In this document: positions 39,909 to 49,026 of the stretch, piece by piece
How the letters are laid out: each line of letters opens with the position of its first letter
Position numbering within the stretch: position 1 is the stretch's first letter
Origin: Rhodanobacter panaciterrae
Lineage (GTDB): Bacteria > Pseudomonadota > Gammaproteobacteria > Xanthomonadales > Rhodanobacteraceae
Assembly (NCBI RefSeq): GCF_014651895.1
Contig: NZ_BMXT01000002.1
Coordinates: 1-64,000, forward strand
Reading direction: 5' to 3'
Length of the DNA: 64,000 nucleotides
Translations under genes and position numbers: made by a program
Notes under the pieces: generated by a model
Seen by the model: the letters and a program-made list of their open reading frames with translations, nothing else
What the model was told of the DNA's origin: nothing
The model's database searches: none

Positions 39909-40880
39909 ATGAATCTTCGTGATCTCCAGTATCTGGTCGCCCTTGCCGAGCATCGGCACTTCGGGCGCGCCGCCGAGGCCTGCTTCGTCAGCCAGCCGAC
40001 CCTGTCCACCCAGATCAAGAAGCTGGAGGACGAACTGGGCGTACCGCTGGTCGAGCGCACGCCGCGCAAGGTGTTGCTGACTGAAGTCGGCCGCGACATC
40101 GCCATCCGCGCACGCGACGTGCTCAACCAGATCGAACAGATCCGCGGCGTGGCTCGGCGCACGCTCGATCCGGAATCCGGCACGGTGCGTCTGGGCATCT
40201 TTCCCACGCTGGGCCCGTATCTGCTGCCGCACGCGTTGCCGCTGGTGCGTAGCGCGTTTCCAAGACTTGAACTGCTGCTGGTCGAGGAAAAAACCGAGGC
40301 GGTGCTGCGCCTGTTGCGCGAGGGCAAGTTGGACGCCGGCATCCTTGCGTTGCCTTTGCATGAGGACAGTCTGCACAGCGAGTTCCTGTTCGAGGAACCA
40401 TTCCTGCTGGCGGTCTCGGGCGAGCACACACTGGCGCACAAGCAAGGCCTGCTGAAACTGGCCGATCTGACCAACCAGAATCTGTTGCTGCTGGAAGACG
40501 GTCATTGCCTGCGCGATCAGGCGCTCGAGGTATGCCACATGGTCGGTGCCGGCGAGCACAGCGGCTTCCGCGCGACCAGCCTGGAGACGCTGCGACAGAT
40601 GGTGGCGGCAAACGTCGGCATCACCCTGCTGCCGGTGACGGCGGTGAAGCCGCCGGTGGCGCCGGTCGAGGGACTGCACCTGATCGAGTTCAAAGGCCAT
40701 CCGCCGAGCCGGCGCATCGCCATGGTCTGGCGCAAGAGTTCGGCGATGACCGGGTTCCTCAAGCAGCTGGCCGAAGTCTTCCGGCAACTGCCCGCCGACT
40801 TGCTGGATGCCCACACGGCAGCCACTCCCATGCCGGCAAAAATCACAGCGCCAGTGGCGCGCAAGACCGCCCGCCGATAG
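39909..40880 (+). CDS. oxyR: Hydrogen peroxide-responsive LysR-type regulator OxyR
   Basis: The 323-residue LysR-type regulator has an N-terminal helix-turn-helix (residues 1-60, with SQPTLSTQIKKLE) and the OxyR effector domain. The redox pair is present as Cys200 and Cys209 in GHCLRDQALEVC, equivalent to Cys199 and Cys208 of E. coli OxyR. Peroxide should oxidise these to a disulfide and switch the protein on. A matching operator lies in its own promoter and another overlaps its stop codon before the rubrerythrin gene. No katG or ahpC gene is found in the window. Confidence 0.95.
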   Translation: MNLRDLQYLVALAEHRHFGRAAEACFVSQPTLSTQIKKLEDELGVPLVERTPRKVLLTEVGRDIAIRARDVLNQIEQIRGVARRTLDPESGTVRLGIFPTLGPYLLPHALPLVRSAFPRLELLLVEEKTEAVLRLLREGKLDAGILALPLHEDSLHSEFLFEEPFLLAVSGEHTLAHKQGLLKLADLTNQNLLLLEDGHCLRDQALEVCHMVGAGEHSGFRATSLETLRQMVAANVGITLLPVTAVKPPVAPVEGLHLIEFKGHPPSRRIAMVWRKSSAMTGFLKQLAEVFRQLPADLLDAHTAATPMPAKITAPVARKTARR

Positions 40881-40913
40881 CTGCAGGCTATGCGCACCAT
40901 CTAGACAATCAAT
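40877..40913. promoter_or_regulatory. OxyR operator upstream of rubrerythrin operon
   Basis: ATAG-N7-CTAT-N7-ATCT-N7-CAAT at 40877, 40888, 40899 and 40910 has the same geometry as the site in the oxyR promoter. The first two elements are exact matches, the third matches two of four bases and the fourth three of four. It overlaps the last codons and stop of oxyR and lies 94 bases before the rubrerythrin start. Confidence 0.65.
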
Positions 40914-41007
40914 TTCATCGCGGACCCTCCGGGCGCTAGGCTCGGCAGGTCAAGACCGCAAGGCCGACTCGCATTTCCCTCCCAGCCACACGCCACGAGG
41001 TGATGTC

Positions 41008-41427
41008 ATGAGCAACCTGAAAGGCTCCAAGACCGAGCAGAACCTGAAAGACGCCTTTGCCGGCGAATCGATGGCCAACCGCCGCTATCTCTACTTCGCC
41101 GCCAAGGCCGACGTGGAGGGTTACAACGATGTCTCCGCGGTGTTCCGCTCCACCGCCGAAGGCGAGACCGGCCACGCGCACGGCCATCTGGAATACCTGG
41201 AAGCCGTGGGCGATCCCGCCACCGGCCTGCCGTTCGGCGAAACCCACCTGAACCTGAAAAGCGCCATCGCCGGCGAGACCCACGAGTACACCGACATGTA
41301 CCCGGGCATGCACAAGGCCGCGCGCGAAGAAGGCTTCGACGAAATCGCCGACTGGTTCGAGACCCTGGCCAAGGCCGAGCGTTCGCACGCCAACCGCTTC
41401 ACCAAGGCGCTGGGCGACATGGGTTAG
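41008..41427 (+). CDS. Rubrerythrin-like di-iron protein (no rubredoxin domain)
   Basis: The 139-residue protein is a ferritin-like four-helix bundle with the Glu/His ligands of a di-iron site: [29 protein letters not shown] and AKAERSHAN. It lacks the C-terminal rubredoxin domain of classical rubrerythrin, so electrons must come from another protein, perhaps the Fe-S protein encoded next. The class reduces peroxide to water. ATG at 41008 follows CGAGGTGATGTC; the longer frame from 40807 starts inside oxyR. It lies directly after oxyR and an OxyR-type operator, consistent with peroxide induction. Confidence 0.9.
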   Translation: MSNLKGSKTEQNLKDAFAGESMANRRYLYFAAKADVEGYNDVSAVFRSTAEGETGHAHGHLEYLEAVGDPATGLPFGETHLNLKSAIAGETHEYTDMYPGMHKAAREEGFDEIADWFETLAKAERSHANRFTKALGDMG

Positions 41428-41443
41428 TCGCATATCCAATCGG

Positions 41444-41483
41444 GCAAGAGTGTCTTTGCGTCCAGGCGAAAAGGCACTCTTGC
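41444..41483 (+). terminator. Hairpin after rubrerythrin gene (possible partial terminator)
   Basis: GCAAGAGTG (41444-41452) and CACTCTTGC (41475-41483) form a 9-bp stem with a long loop, followed by TTCTTCC. It lies 17 bases after the rubrerythrin stop and 27 before the next start. It may make the rubrerythrin message more abundant than the distal genes. Confidence 0.55.
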
Positions 41484-41509
41484 TTCTTCCAGCGTAGTGG
41501 AGGCCACCG

Positions 41510-42850
41510 ATGGACCTGATCCACGAAAAGGGCGAAGGCAATCTGCAAGCACCGACCCGGCATTCGCTGGACTGGCTCAATCCTGAATTCATGGATCAGC
41601 AGGCGCTCGACGCCGAGCTGGAGCGCGTATTCAACATCTGCCACGGCTGCCGCCGCTGCGTCAGCCTGTGCCACGCCTTCCCCATCCTGTTCGACCTGAT
41701 CGATGAATCCAAGACGATGGAAATCGACGGCGTCGACAAGGCCGACTATCCCAAGGTCACCGAGCAGTGCTACCTGTGCGACCTGTGCTACCAGACCAAG
41801 TGTCCGTACACGCCGCCGCATCCGTGGAACGTGGATTTTCCGCACCTGATGCTGCGCGCCAAGGCCACGCACTTCCACGAGCATGGCGCGCCGCTGTCGG
41901 CGATGATCCTGTCCAACACCCGCGCCGTCGGCAAGCTGGCCTCTATCCCGGTGGTGGTGCAGGTGATCAACGCCGCCAACCGCCATCCGGGCGCGCGCAA
42001 GCTGCTGGAAAAAACCATGGGCGTCGATGCCGACGCGCGGGTGCCCGAATACCACACACCCACCGCACGCAAGCGCCTGCGCGATCTCGACGGCAGCGGC
42101 ACGGTGACGCCTGCAGGCCGCACGCGCGGCAAGGTCGCCATCTTCGCCACCTGCTACTGCGACCATTCCAATCCGGTGGTGGTCGAGGACCTCGCCGCGG
42201 TGCTGACGCACAATGCGATCCCGACGAAACTCGTCGAGCAGGAAAGCTGCTGCGGCATGCCCAAGCTGGAACTCGGCGACCTGCAGACGGTAAAGAAATA
42301 CAAGGAGCGCAACATTCCGGTGCTGGCGAAGATGGCGCGCGAAGGCTGGGACTTCACCGCGGCGATTCCGTCCTGCGTGCTGATGTTCAAGCAGGAACTG
42401 CCGCTGATGTTCCCGGACGATGCCGACGTGACGCTGGTGCGCGAGCGCTTTTTCGATCCGTTCGAATACTTCGCCGAGCGCCACAAGGCCGGCCTGCTGC
42501 AGACCGACTTCAAACAGTCGCTGGGCAAGGTCGCCTGGCAGGTGCCGTGCCACCAGCGCGTGCAGAAGATCGGCCCGAAGACGCGCGACATCCTGCAGCT
42601 GGTACCGGACACCGAAGTCGTCACCATCGAGCGCTGCTCCGGCCACGACGGCACCTATGGCGTGAAGCATGCGACCTATGCGCTCTCGCGCAAACTGGCG
42701 AAACCCGTGGAGACTCGCGTCGAGCAAGCCAACCCCGACCACTTCACCAGTGACTGTCCGATGGCCGGCGGTCATATCGCCCACGGCCTCGACGACAAGC
42801 CGGCGGCGGAACATCCGCTGAGCCTGCTGCGCAAGGCGTACGGCATTTGA
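41510..42850 (+). CDS. Fe-S oxidoreductase with two [4Fe-4S] motifs and CCG domains
   Basis: The 446-residue protein has two ferredoxin-type motifs near the N-terminus, CHGCRRCVSLC and CYLCDLCYQTKC, followed by two CCG-type domains (ESCCGMPKLELG and ERCSGHDGTYG, the latter degenerate). This is the layout of the HdrD/GlpC/GlcF family, which passes electrons through Fe-S clusters. It is preceded by GTGGAGG. It sits between the rubrerythrin-like gene and a DUF3501 gene; the same trio occurs, to my recollection, in other proteobacteria. An electron-donor role to the rubrerythrin is inferred from this grouping only. Confidence 0.87.
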   Translation: MDLIHEKGEGNLQAPTRHSLDWLNPEFMDQQALDAELERVFNICHGCRRCVSLCHAFPILFDLIDESKTMEIDGVDKADYPKVTEQCYLCDLCYQTKCPYTPPHPWNVDFPHLMLRAKATHFHEHGAPLSAMILSNTRAVGKLASIPVVVQVINAANRHPGARKLLEKTMGVDADARVPEYHTPTARKRLRDLDGSGTVTPAGRTRGKVAIFATCYCDHSNPVVVEDLAAVLTHNAIPTKLVEQESCCGMPKLELGDLQTVKKYKERNIPVLAKMAREGWDFTAAIPSCVLMFKQELPLMFPDDADVTLVRERFFDPFEYFAERHKAGLLQTDFKQSLGKVAWQVPCHQRVQKIGPKTRDILQLVPDTEVVTIERCSGHDGTYGVKHATYALSRKLAKPVETRVEQANPDHFTSDCPMAGGHIAHGLDDKPAAEHPLSLLRKAYGI

Positions 42851-42884
42851 GGAACGCATCACGCCACTGTTTACCCCCACGACC

Positions 42885-43014
42885 GTCATTCCCGCGCAGG
42901 CGGGAAGTGTCTTACAACAGCGAAGCTGGTCATCGCACTTGTCATTACTCCATAGACAACCATGAATAACCAGCTTCGCTGCCATAGAGCGATTCCTGCC
43001 TTCGCAGGAATGAC
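42885..43014. repeat. Composite REP element with nested inverted repeats
   Basis: Two REP-type hairpins in opposite orientation, GTCATTCCCGC-GCAG-GCGGGAAGTG at 42885-42909 and ATTCCTGC-CTTC-GCAGGAAT at 42992-43011, bracket an inner inverted repeat (AGCGAAGCTGGT at 42919-42930 with ACCAGCTTCGCT at 42969-42980). The whole 130-base element is roughly symmetrical and lies between the Fe-S and DUF3501 genes. It could be a BIME or a small non-autonomous element. Confidence 0.85.
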
Positions 43015-43074
43015 GACAAAGTAAAGACCTGAAGGCACACTCAGGTATCGCACCGACACCATCCTGGACGCAGC

Positions 43075-43656
43075 ATGCAGAAGCTGACCCGCGCCGACCT
43101 GCTCACCCTCGAAGCCTATGCGCAGCAACGCAGCGAGTTCCGCACCCGCGTGATCGCACACAAGAAGAAGCGCAGCGTACATATCGGCGAACACCTCACA
43201 CTGATCTTCGAGGACCGGCTGAGCGTGCAATACCAGGTGCAGGAAATGCTGCGCATCGAACGCATCTTCGAGGGCGCCGGCATCCAGGATGAGCTCGATG
43301 CCTACAATCCACTGATCCCCGACGGCGGCAACCTCAAGGCCACCTTGCTGATTGAGTACCCCCACGTCGAGCAACGCAAGCTGGAGCTGGTTCGTCTGCG
43401 CAACATCGAGCACGCCATCGTGCTGAGCGTGCAAGGGCACACACCGATTACCGCGATCGCCGACGAGGACATGGAACGCAGCAACGATGAAAAGACCGCC
43501 GCGGTGCACTTCCTGCGCTTCGAGCTCGATGCGGCGATGATCGCGAACTGGAACGCGGGCGCGCCGATCAAGATCGCCTCGACTCTGCCAGCGATGCCGA
43601 TCGAAGTAACACTGACGCCCGAACAGCGCTGCATGCTCGCGGCGGATTTCGCTTGA
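43075..43656 (+). CDS. DUF3501 family protein
   Basis: The 193-residue protein shows the DUF3501 pattern: LTLEAYAQQRSEFR, the HKKKRSVHIGEHLTLIFED segment and LIPDGGNLKATLLIEYP. No catalytic residues are recognised and no signal is present, so it is probably cytoplasmic. The family is, from memory, found beside rubrerythrin and Fe-S oxidoreductase genes, as here. Its stop (TGA) overlaps the TTG start of the following gene. A REP element separates it from the Fe-S gene, so it may have weaker coupling to it. Confidence 0.85.
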   Translation: MQKLTRADLLTLEAYAQQRSEFRTRVIAHKKKRSVHIGEHLTLIFEDRLSVQYQVQEMLRIERIFEGAGIQDELDAYNPLIPDGGNLKATLLIEYPHVEQRKLELVRLRNIEHAIVLSVQGHTPITAIADEDMERSNDEKTAAVHFLRFELDAAMIANWNAGAPIKIASTLPAMPIEVTLTPEQRCMLAADFA

Positions 43657-44258
43657 GCCTGCGCAAACTCCTGCTTGGCGCCGTCCTGCTGCTGGTGCTG
43701 CTCGGTGCGATGTCGCACTGGCGCCATCGTCCGTTGCATCCACTGCCGGGCGTGCTCGCCCCCGATGCCCCCGAGCAGGTTGACCTCGACCATGGTGCGC
43801 AACTGCAACGCGGCGACGTCACGCTGACCACCCGCGCCCATTTCGACATCACCGCCCGCGTGCTGTCCCGCAAGGATTATTCCTGGGGCGCCGACGCCGA
43901 TCTGATCCCCGAAGACCTCGCCCTCGGCTGGGGCCGCATGTCCGACAGCGATGTACTCGCAAAGATCGACATCACTCAATCCGATCGTTTCTACTACTGG
44001 CACGTGAAGGAATTTCCGATCCCGCGCCGCGAAATCGAAACCTCCAGCGCCAACATGCACATGATCCCCGCCGATGCCGGCGTGAAGCGCGAACTCGAAC
44101 AGGTGCGCCAAGGCCAGATCATCCATATCGAAGGCTTCCTGGTCGACGCCAGTCGCGTCGATGGCTGGCACTGGAATACGTCGATGACACGCGAGGACAC
44201 CGGTGCGGGGGCGTGCGAACTGGTTTATGTGGAGAGTCTTGGCATCGTTAAACCGTGA
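43653..44258 (+). CDS. Membrane-anchored hypothetical protein downstream of DUF3501
   Basis: The 201-residue protein has an N-terminal hydrophobic segment (MSLRKLLLGAVLLLVLLGAM) which is a signal anchor or signal peptide. A mixed alpha/beta domain follows with few Cys and a W/Y-rich end. No family is recognised. It starts with TTG at 43653 whose last two bases are the first two of the DUF3501 stop (TTGA), so reinitiation is likely; there is no separate Shine-Dalgarno. It is probably the fourth gene of the OxyR-linked unit. It ends eight bases before homology to an attI site begins. Confidence 0.7.
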   Translation: MSLRKLLLGAVLLLVLLGAMSHWRHRPLHPLPGVLAPDAPEQVDLDHGAQLQRGDVTLTTRAHFDITARVLSRKDYSWGADADLIPEDLALGWGRMSDSDVLAKIDITQSDRFYYWHVKEFPIPRREIETSSANMHMIPADAGVKRELEQVRQGQIIHIEGFLVDASRVDGWHWNTSMTREDTGAGACELVYVESLGIVKP

Positions 44259-44265
44259 ATCCCGT

Positions 44266-44418
44266 TACACCCGAAAAATCTCAGATAACAAAGCAACCCC
44301 TCCATCCATGTAGAACTCCCGGCATCGCACAAAGTCTTGTCTGACAAGGGTGTTTGCCGCTTGAACGGGCAGCAATGAAGCGCAACACCCCGGATATAGG
44401 GTCTACTAAGCGTTAGCT
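44266..44418 (+). other. Second attI-like site
   Basis: The left end holds TACACCC, AAAATC and TCAGATAAC in the same order and spacing as upstream of intI (minus strand, 1702-1676). The right end holds GCAACAC, GGGTCTACT and AGCGTTAGC, matching the first attI at 30 of 38 aligned positions across the crossover. The crossover core is GTTAGCT at 44412-44418. The middle of the site is diverged and differs slightly in length. Confidence 0.78.
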
Positions 44419-44433
44419 GCTCAACTGGACTTG

Positions 44434-45366
44434 ATGATGACCAAGCACATCTACAAATACTTCAGCCCAAGCTTGGCTAACATCGCACTGTCGGAGAATG
44501 GAGCCACGCTCAAATGCTCATTGCCTAAGGACTTCAATGATCCATATGAGCTTTTTCTGACGGTAGATTTCAATTCTGATCCGGGGGCTCTAGCCTGCTA
44601 TCAAGAGGCAATCGGCTCTATCCCTCAACTCCCCACAACTTGCTTCTCGAACTCGCCCGCCGTATCCCCGATGTGGGCTCACTACGGCTCGAACGTAACC
44701 GGATTCGCAGTTGAGTTTGATGAGGATCTACTCAAAGAGCACTTTCCTGGGAGCCAATTTGGTGACGTTGCATATCGAGATGAGGCCGATGAAGGACTCA
44801 CCGAGATGCTTTACAGGGTGCATGTAATAAAGAAACCACGCTATACATATTTCCTGCAAGGTGGAGTGTTCCACGCAGCCTATTTCACCAAGACAGGAGC
44901 TTGGTCGTATGAATCTGAGCGTCGAATGGTCGCAGATGAAACTGAGGTGCGCGCATCTTCAGAACTTCTACTTTTGGACGTCCCAGAGGATTGCATAACA
45001 GCAATTATTGCCGGCGCAAGAACCAACCCGGAACTAGTAACCGAACTGCAGCAAAGAGCGACCAGTTATTCCTGCAATTTCTTCCAAATGCGGATCGGAC
45101 GAACTCAAACTGCACCATATTTCCTTGATGCCTCAGGCACCCCATACGTCTTTAACGGTGAAACAATTGTTCCCGCAGCAAACACGTGTGAATCATGCAA
45201 AGAGCCCTTAGATGCTGGTAGGTCTAAGTGCTCTTGGTGTCAAATTTCAGACGAGCATCGACTGGAAGCAGCGATGGGCAACCCATATATATTACTCGAC
45301 CGCGTTGGACAGCTCGACAGCTACATCCAATCCATGAACGACATTACTGAAAAGTTCGCGAAATAG
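44434..45366 (+). CDS. DUF2971 protein with C-terminal zinc-ribbon-like motif (integron cassette)
   Basis: The 310-residue protein (ATG at 44434; 44437 also possible) has the DUF2971 pattern: YKYFSPSLANIALSENGATL, the KDFNDPYE segment, CFSNSPAVSPMWAHYGSNV and GFAVEFDED. The C-terminus adds CESC and, after 12 residues, CSWC, a likely zinc ribbon not usual for the family to my knowledge. DUF2971 proteins are of unknown activity and occur in mobile or defence-associated islands. The gene is plainly AT-richer than its surroundings and has codon usage unlike them. It fills an integron cassette whose start core GTTAGCT complements AGCTAAG of its attC at six of seven positions. Confidence 0.85.
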   Translation: MMTKHIYKYFSPSLANIALSENGATLKCSLPKDFNDPYELFLTVDFNSDPGALACYQEAIGSIPQLPTTCFSNSPAVSPMWAHYGSNVTGFAVEFDEDLLKEHFPGSQFGDVAYRDEADEGLTEMLYRVHVIKKPRYTYFLQGGVFHAAYFTKTGAWSYESERRMVADETEVRASSELLLLDVPEDCITAIIAGARTNPELVTELQQRATSYSCNFFQMRIGRTQTAPYFLDASGTPYVFNGETIVPAANTCESCKEPLDAGRSKCSWCQISDEHRLEAAMGNPYILLDRVGQLDSYIQSMNDITEKFAK

Positions 45367-45375
45367 CGTGGTCGT

Positions 45376-45435
45376 AGCTAAGAATCCATTCAAGCCGACG
45401 CCACTTCGCGGCGCAGCTTAATTCGGGCGTCAGGT
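45376..45435 (+). other. attC site of the DUF2971 cassette
   Basis: The 60-base site runs from AGCTAAG (45376-45382) through AATCCATTCAAGCCGACGCC, ACTTC, and GGCGCAGCTT to GCGTCAGGT (closing core GTCAGGT at 45429-45435). The AATCCATTCAAGCCGACGCC arm is the common attC wording. One base in each core deviates from the consensus (G for C; C for T). Confidence 0.85.
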
Positions 45436-45444
45436 ACTACAAAC

Positions 45445-45666
45445 ATGCTCCATGAAATCTGGAAGTGGTTGCAGTTTAATTTTTTATTTGGCTTGATTTG
45501 TCTTGCCGCGGACCTGGTTGTTTCGCTGCCGCTTTTGCTAACCAAGTCTCTTCGAGAACGCTTCTTGCGCTCGGCCTACGAGATAGAGACGATCAGTGCT
45601 ATTACATTGGTCATCGCGATTGTTGTGGTCGGTTTGTACAACCATTTTGGCGCTAGTGGTACTTGA
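45445..45666 (+). CDS. Small membrane protein in a truncated cassette
   Basis: The 73-residue protein has two membrane segments (about residues 12-33 and 51-67) separated by a short basic loop (KSLRERFLR). No family is recognised. The ATG at 45445 lies 10 bases after the preceding attC core and its stop lies six bases before the next core at 45673, the spacing expected for a cassette gene. Low G+C is shared with the DUF2971 cassette. The remainder of its attC is missing beyond the first core, so this cassette cannot be excised. Confidence 0.65.
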   Translation: MLHEIWKWLQFNFLFGLICLAADLVVSLPLLLTKSLRERFLRSAYEIETISAITLVIAIVVVGLYNHFGASGT

Positions 45667-45672
45667 TAATTC

Positions 45673-45679
45673 GCCCGAC
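45673..45679 (+). other. Truncated attC core
   Basis: GCCCGAC lies six bases after the stop of the 73-residue gene. It resembles a first attC core (RYYYAAC) with one change, and partly complements the start core GTCAGGT of the cassette (five of seven). The apt stop codon begins at 45688 on the other strand, and no attC arm follows, so the site was cut here. Confidence 0.45.
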
Positions 45680-45685
45680 CGAACC

Positions 45686-46204
45686 TCAGTAACGCAACAA
45701 ACTGTGCAGCTGCTGACTCCCAAGCCAACGATCCCGTCCGTGCAGCGCGACCAGTTCGATGACCACACTGGCACCCACCAGCTCCCCGCCAAGCTGCTCG
45801 ACCAAGGCACGTGCCGCCGCCAGCGTACCGCCGGTAGCCAGCACATCATCGACCAGTAGCACGCGCTCGCCAAGCTTCAACGCACCGCGCTGTGCTTCCA
45901 GCCGATCGCTGCCGTATTCCAGCTGATAGTCCACCGTCACCACCGGCGGCGGCAGCTTGCCGGGTTTGCGCAACGGTACGAAACCGGCGTGCAGCTTCTG
46001 CGCCAGTGCGGCGCCGAAGATGAAACCGCGCGCCTCGATGCCGCACACGGCCTGCACACCGCTGCCCTGCCATGGTTCGGCCAGCGCGTCGATGCTGCGG
46101 GCGAAGCCGCCGGCATCGGCGAGCAGCGGGGTGACGTCGCGGAACATCACGCCGGGCGTGGGGAAATCCGGCACGGCGCGGATCAGTGCAGCGAGGTCTT
46201 GCAT
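45686..46204 (-). CDS. apt: Adenine phosphoribosyltransferase
   Basis: Apt makes AMP from adenine and PRPP (purine salvage). The 172-residue protein has the type I phosphoribosyltransferase fold with the PRPP-binding motif VLLVDDVLATGGT. Family length is usually 170-185. The last codons extend right to the end of the integron remnant; the stop is at 45686-45688. The frame is intact, so the insertion did not damage the enzyme. It is followed upstream by a DUF2007 gene on the same strand, 51 bases away. Confidence 0.95.
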   Translation of the reverse strand: MQDLAALIRAVPDFPTPGVMFRDVTPLLADAGGFARSIDALAEPWQGSGVQAVCGIEARGFIFGAALAQKLHAGFVPLRKPGKLPPPVVTVDYQLEYGSDRLEAQRGALKLGERVLLVDDVLATGGTLAAARALVEQLGGELVGASVVIELVALHGRDRWLGSQQLHSLLRY

Positions 46205-46255
46205 GAAACTTCCTTGGAGATGGTGCGATCGTGGAACGGTGGTGGCTGATCTTGC

Positions 46256-46534
46256 TCAGCAAGGCATGAGCAGCGGGCCGTCGGACTGATCGCCAATCTC
46301 GTCGATGGCCAACCGCGCCTCGCTCAATTGGGCCTCGACCTCGCCCACGATGCCGCTGGCGAGCGCCAGGCTCGATTCGGGCACGCGCACTTCGATGTAG
46401 TTCATCGCCGGCAGCTGGCCTACTGCGCCGGTGAGGTATTCCCCCGCAATGAACGCCGGAATCCCACCGGCCTCCAGCGCATCCTTGACCAGATGGGCAT
46501 CGAACAGGTTTTCGGCGCGGTAGACGGTGTGCAT
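46256..46534 (-). CDS. DUF2007 domain protein
   Basis: The 92-residue protein shows the DUF2007 pattern (putative prokaryotic signal-transducing protein): [29 protein letters not shown], followed by a beta strand and charged C-terminus. The start at 46534 gives the typical N-terminus; the longer frame to 46603 is not supported. It lies upstream of apt on the same strand and divergent from glnS. Role unknown. Confidence 0.85.
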   Translation of the reverse strand: MHTVYRAENLFDAHLVKDALEAGGIPAFIAGEYLTGAVGQLPAMNYIEVRVPESSLALASGIVGEVEAQLSEARLAIDEIGDQSDGPLLMPC

Positions 46535-46695
46535 GGCCCGCACGCTACGCCCCGACACGGGCTTGGGGCAAGCGGCCCCACTTGAACCTCGGGCAAGCGA
46601 CACCTTGTCCCACCTTGCATCTGGGGCGATCTGCGCCCGGCAGCGGTGACAGGGTAAACTTGGGCGTTTCCGCTACCGCTTGCGAGCCTTGCCTG

Positions 46696-48456
<1,761 letters not shown>

Positions 48457-48468
48457 AAGGAGAGCATC

Positions 48469-49026
48469 ATGCTGCCCCAGCAAATCCACCTCACCCTGCC
48501 GCCATGGATTGGCGAGGTTGCCGACGAAAGCCGGCTCTACCTCACCGATGAAGACAAGGTCGGCCTGGCAATCGAGCTGTCGAAGCACAACGTCGAGCGC
48601 AGCCACGGCGGCCCGTTCGGTGCCGCGGTGTTCAACGCGGCGGGGCGGCTGATCTCGGTCGGGGTGAATCGCGTGGTGCCGCAGACCTGCTCGGTCGCGC
48701 ATGCGGAAATGATGGCGTACATGACGGCGCAGCAGCGCCTGGCGGCCTTCCGGCTCAACGAGCAGGGCGGCCACTACATCCTGGCTACCAGCGCGCAACC
48801 GTGCTGCCAGTGTTTCGGCGCCACGGTATGGGCCGGTGTCGATGAACTGCTGATCGGCGCACGCGCCGAGGACGTCGAGGAGTTAACCGAGTTCGATGAG
48901 GGCCCATTGCCGGCCGACTGGATCGGCGAGCTCCAACGCCGCAACATTGCTGTACGCCGCGACATCCTGCGCGATCAGGCATGCGCCGTACTGGCCAGCT
49001 ACGGCGCCACCGGCACACCGTATTGA
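48469..49026 (+). CDS. Nucleoside/guanine deaminase (cytidine deaminase superfamily)
   Basis: The 185-residue protein has the zinc-binding deaminase motifs HAEMMA (with the catalytic Glu) and PCCQC (two Cys ligands). The general fold and length match the guanine deaminase / tRNA-adenosine deaminase group. Which base it acts on cannot be told from sequence. AAGGAG precedes the ATG. Its stop overlaps the TTG start of the membrane protein gene that follows. Confidence 0.85.
   Translation: MLPQQIHLTLPPWIGEVADESRLYLTDEDKVGLAIELSKHNVERSHGGPFGAAVFNAAGRLISVGVNRVVPQTCSVAHAEMMAYMTAQQRLAAFRLNEQGGHYILATSAQPCCQCFGATVWAGVDELLIGARAEDVEELTEFDEGPLPADWIGELQRRNIAVRRDILRDQACAVLASYGATGTPY

Larger units (their letters stand above)
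44262..45680. mobile_element. Integron remnant without integrase (second attI, cassette array cut at apt)
   Basis: The interval begins with a sequence homologous to the attI region at 1533-1702 and continues with one complete cassette (DUF2971 gene plus attC at 45376-45435) and a second small cassette whose attC stops after its first core. The integrase gene that should lie left of attI is missing; in its place is the end of the hypothetical gene at 43653-44258. Cassette genes read rightward. Base composition drops sharply compared with both sides. Confidence 0.8.

Noticed and set aside
42886..43743. A minus-strand frame giving a VIPAKAGI-type peptide
   Set aside because: That peptide is what REP palindromes translate to; the frame is antisense to DUF3501.
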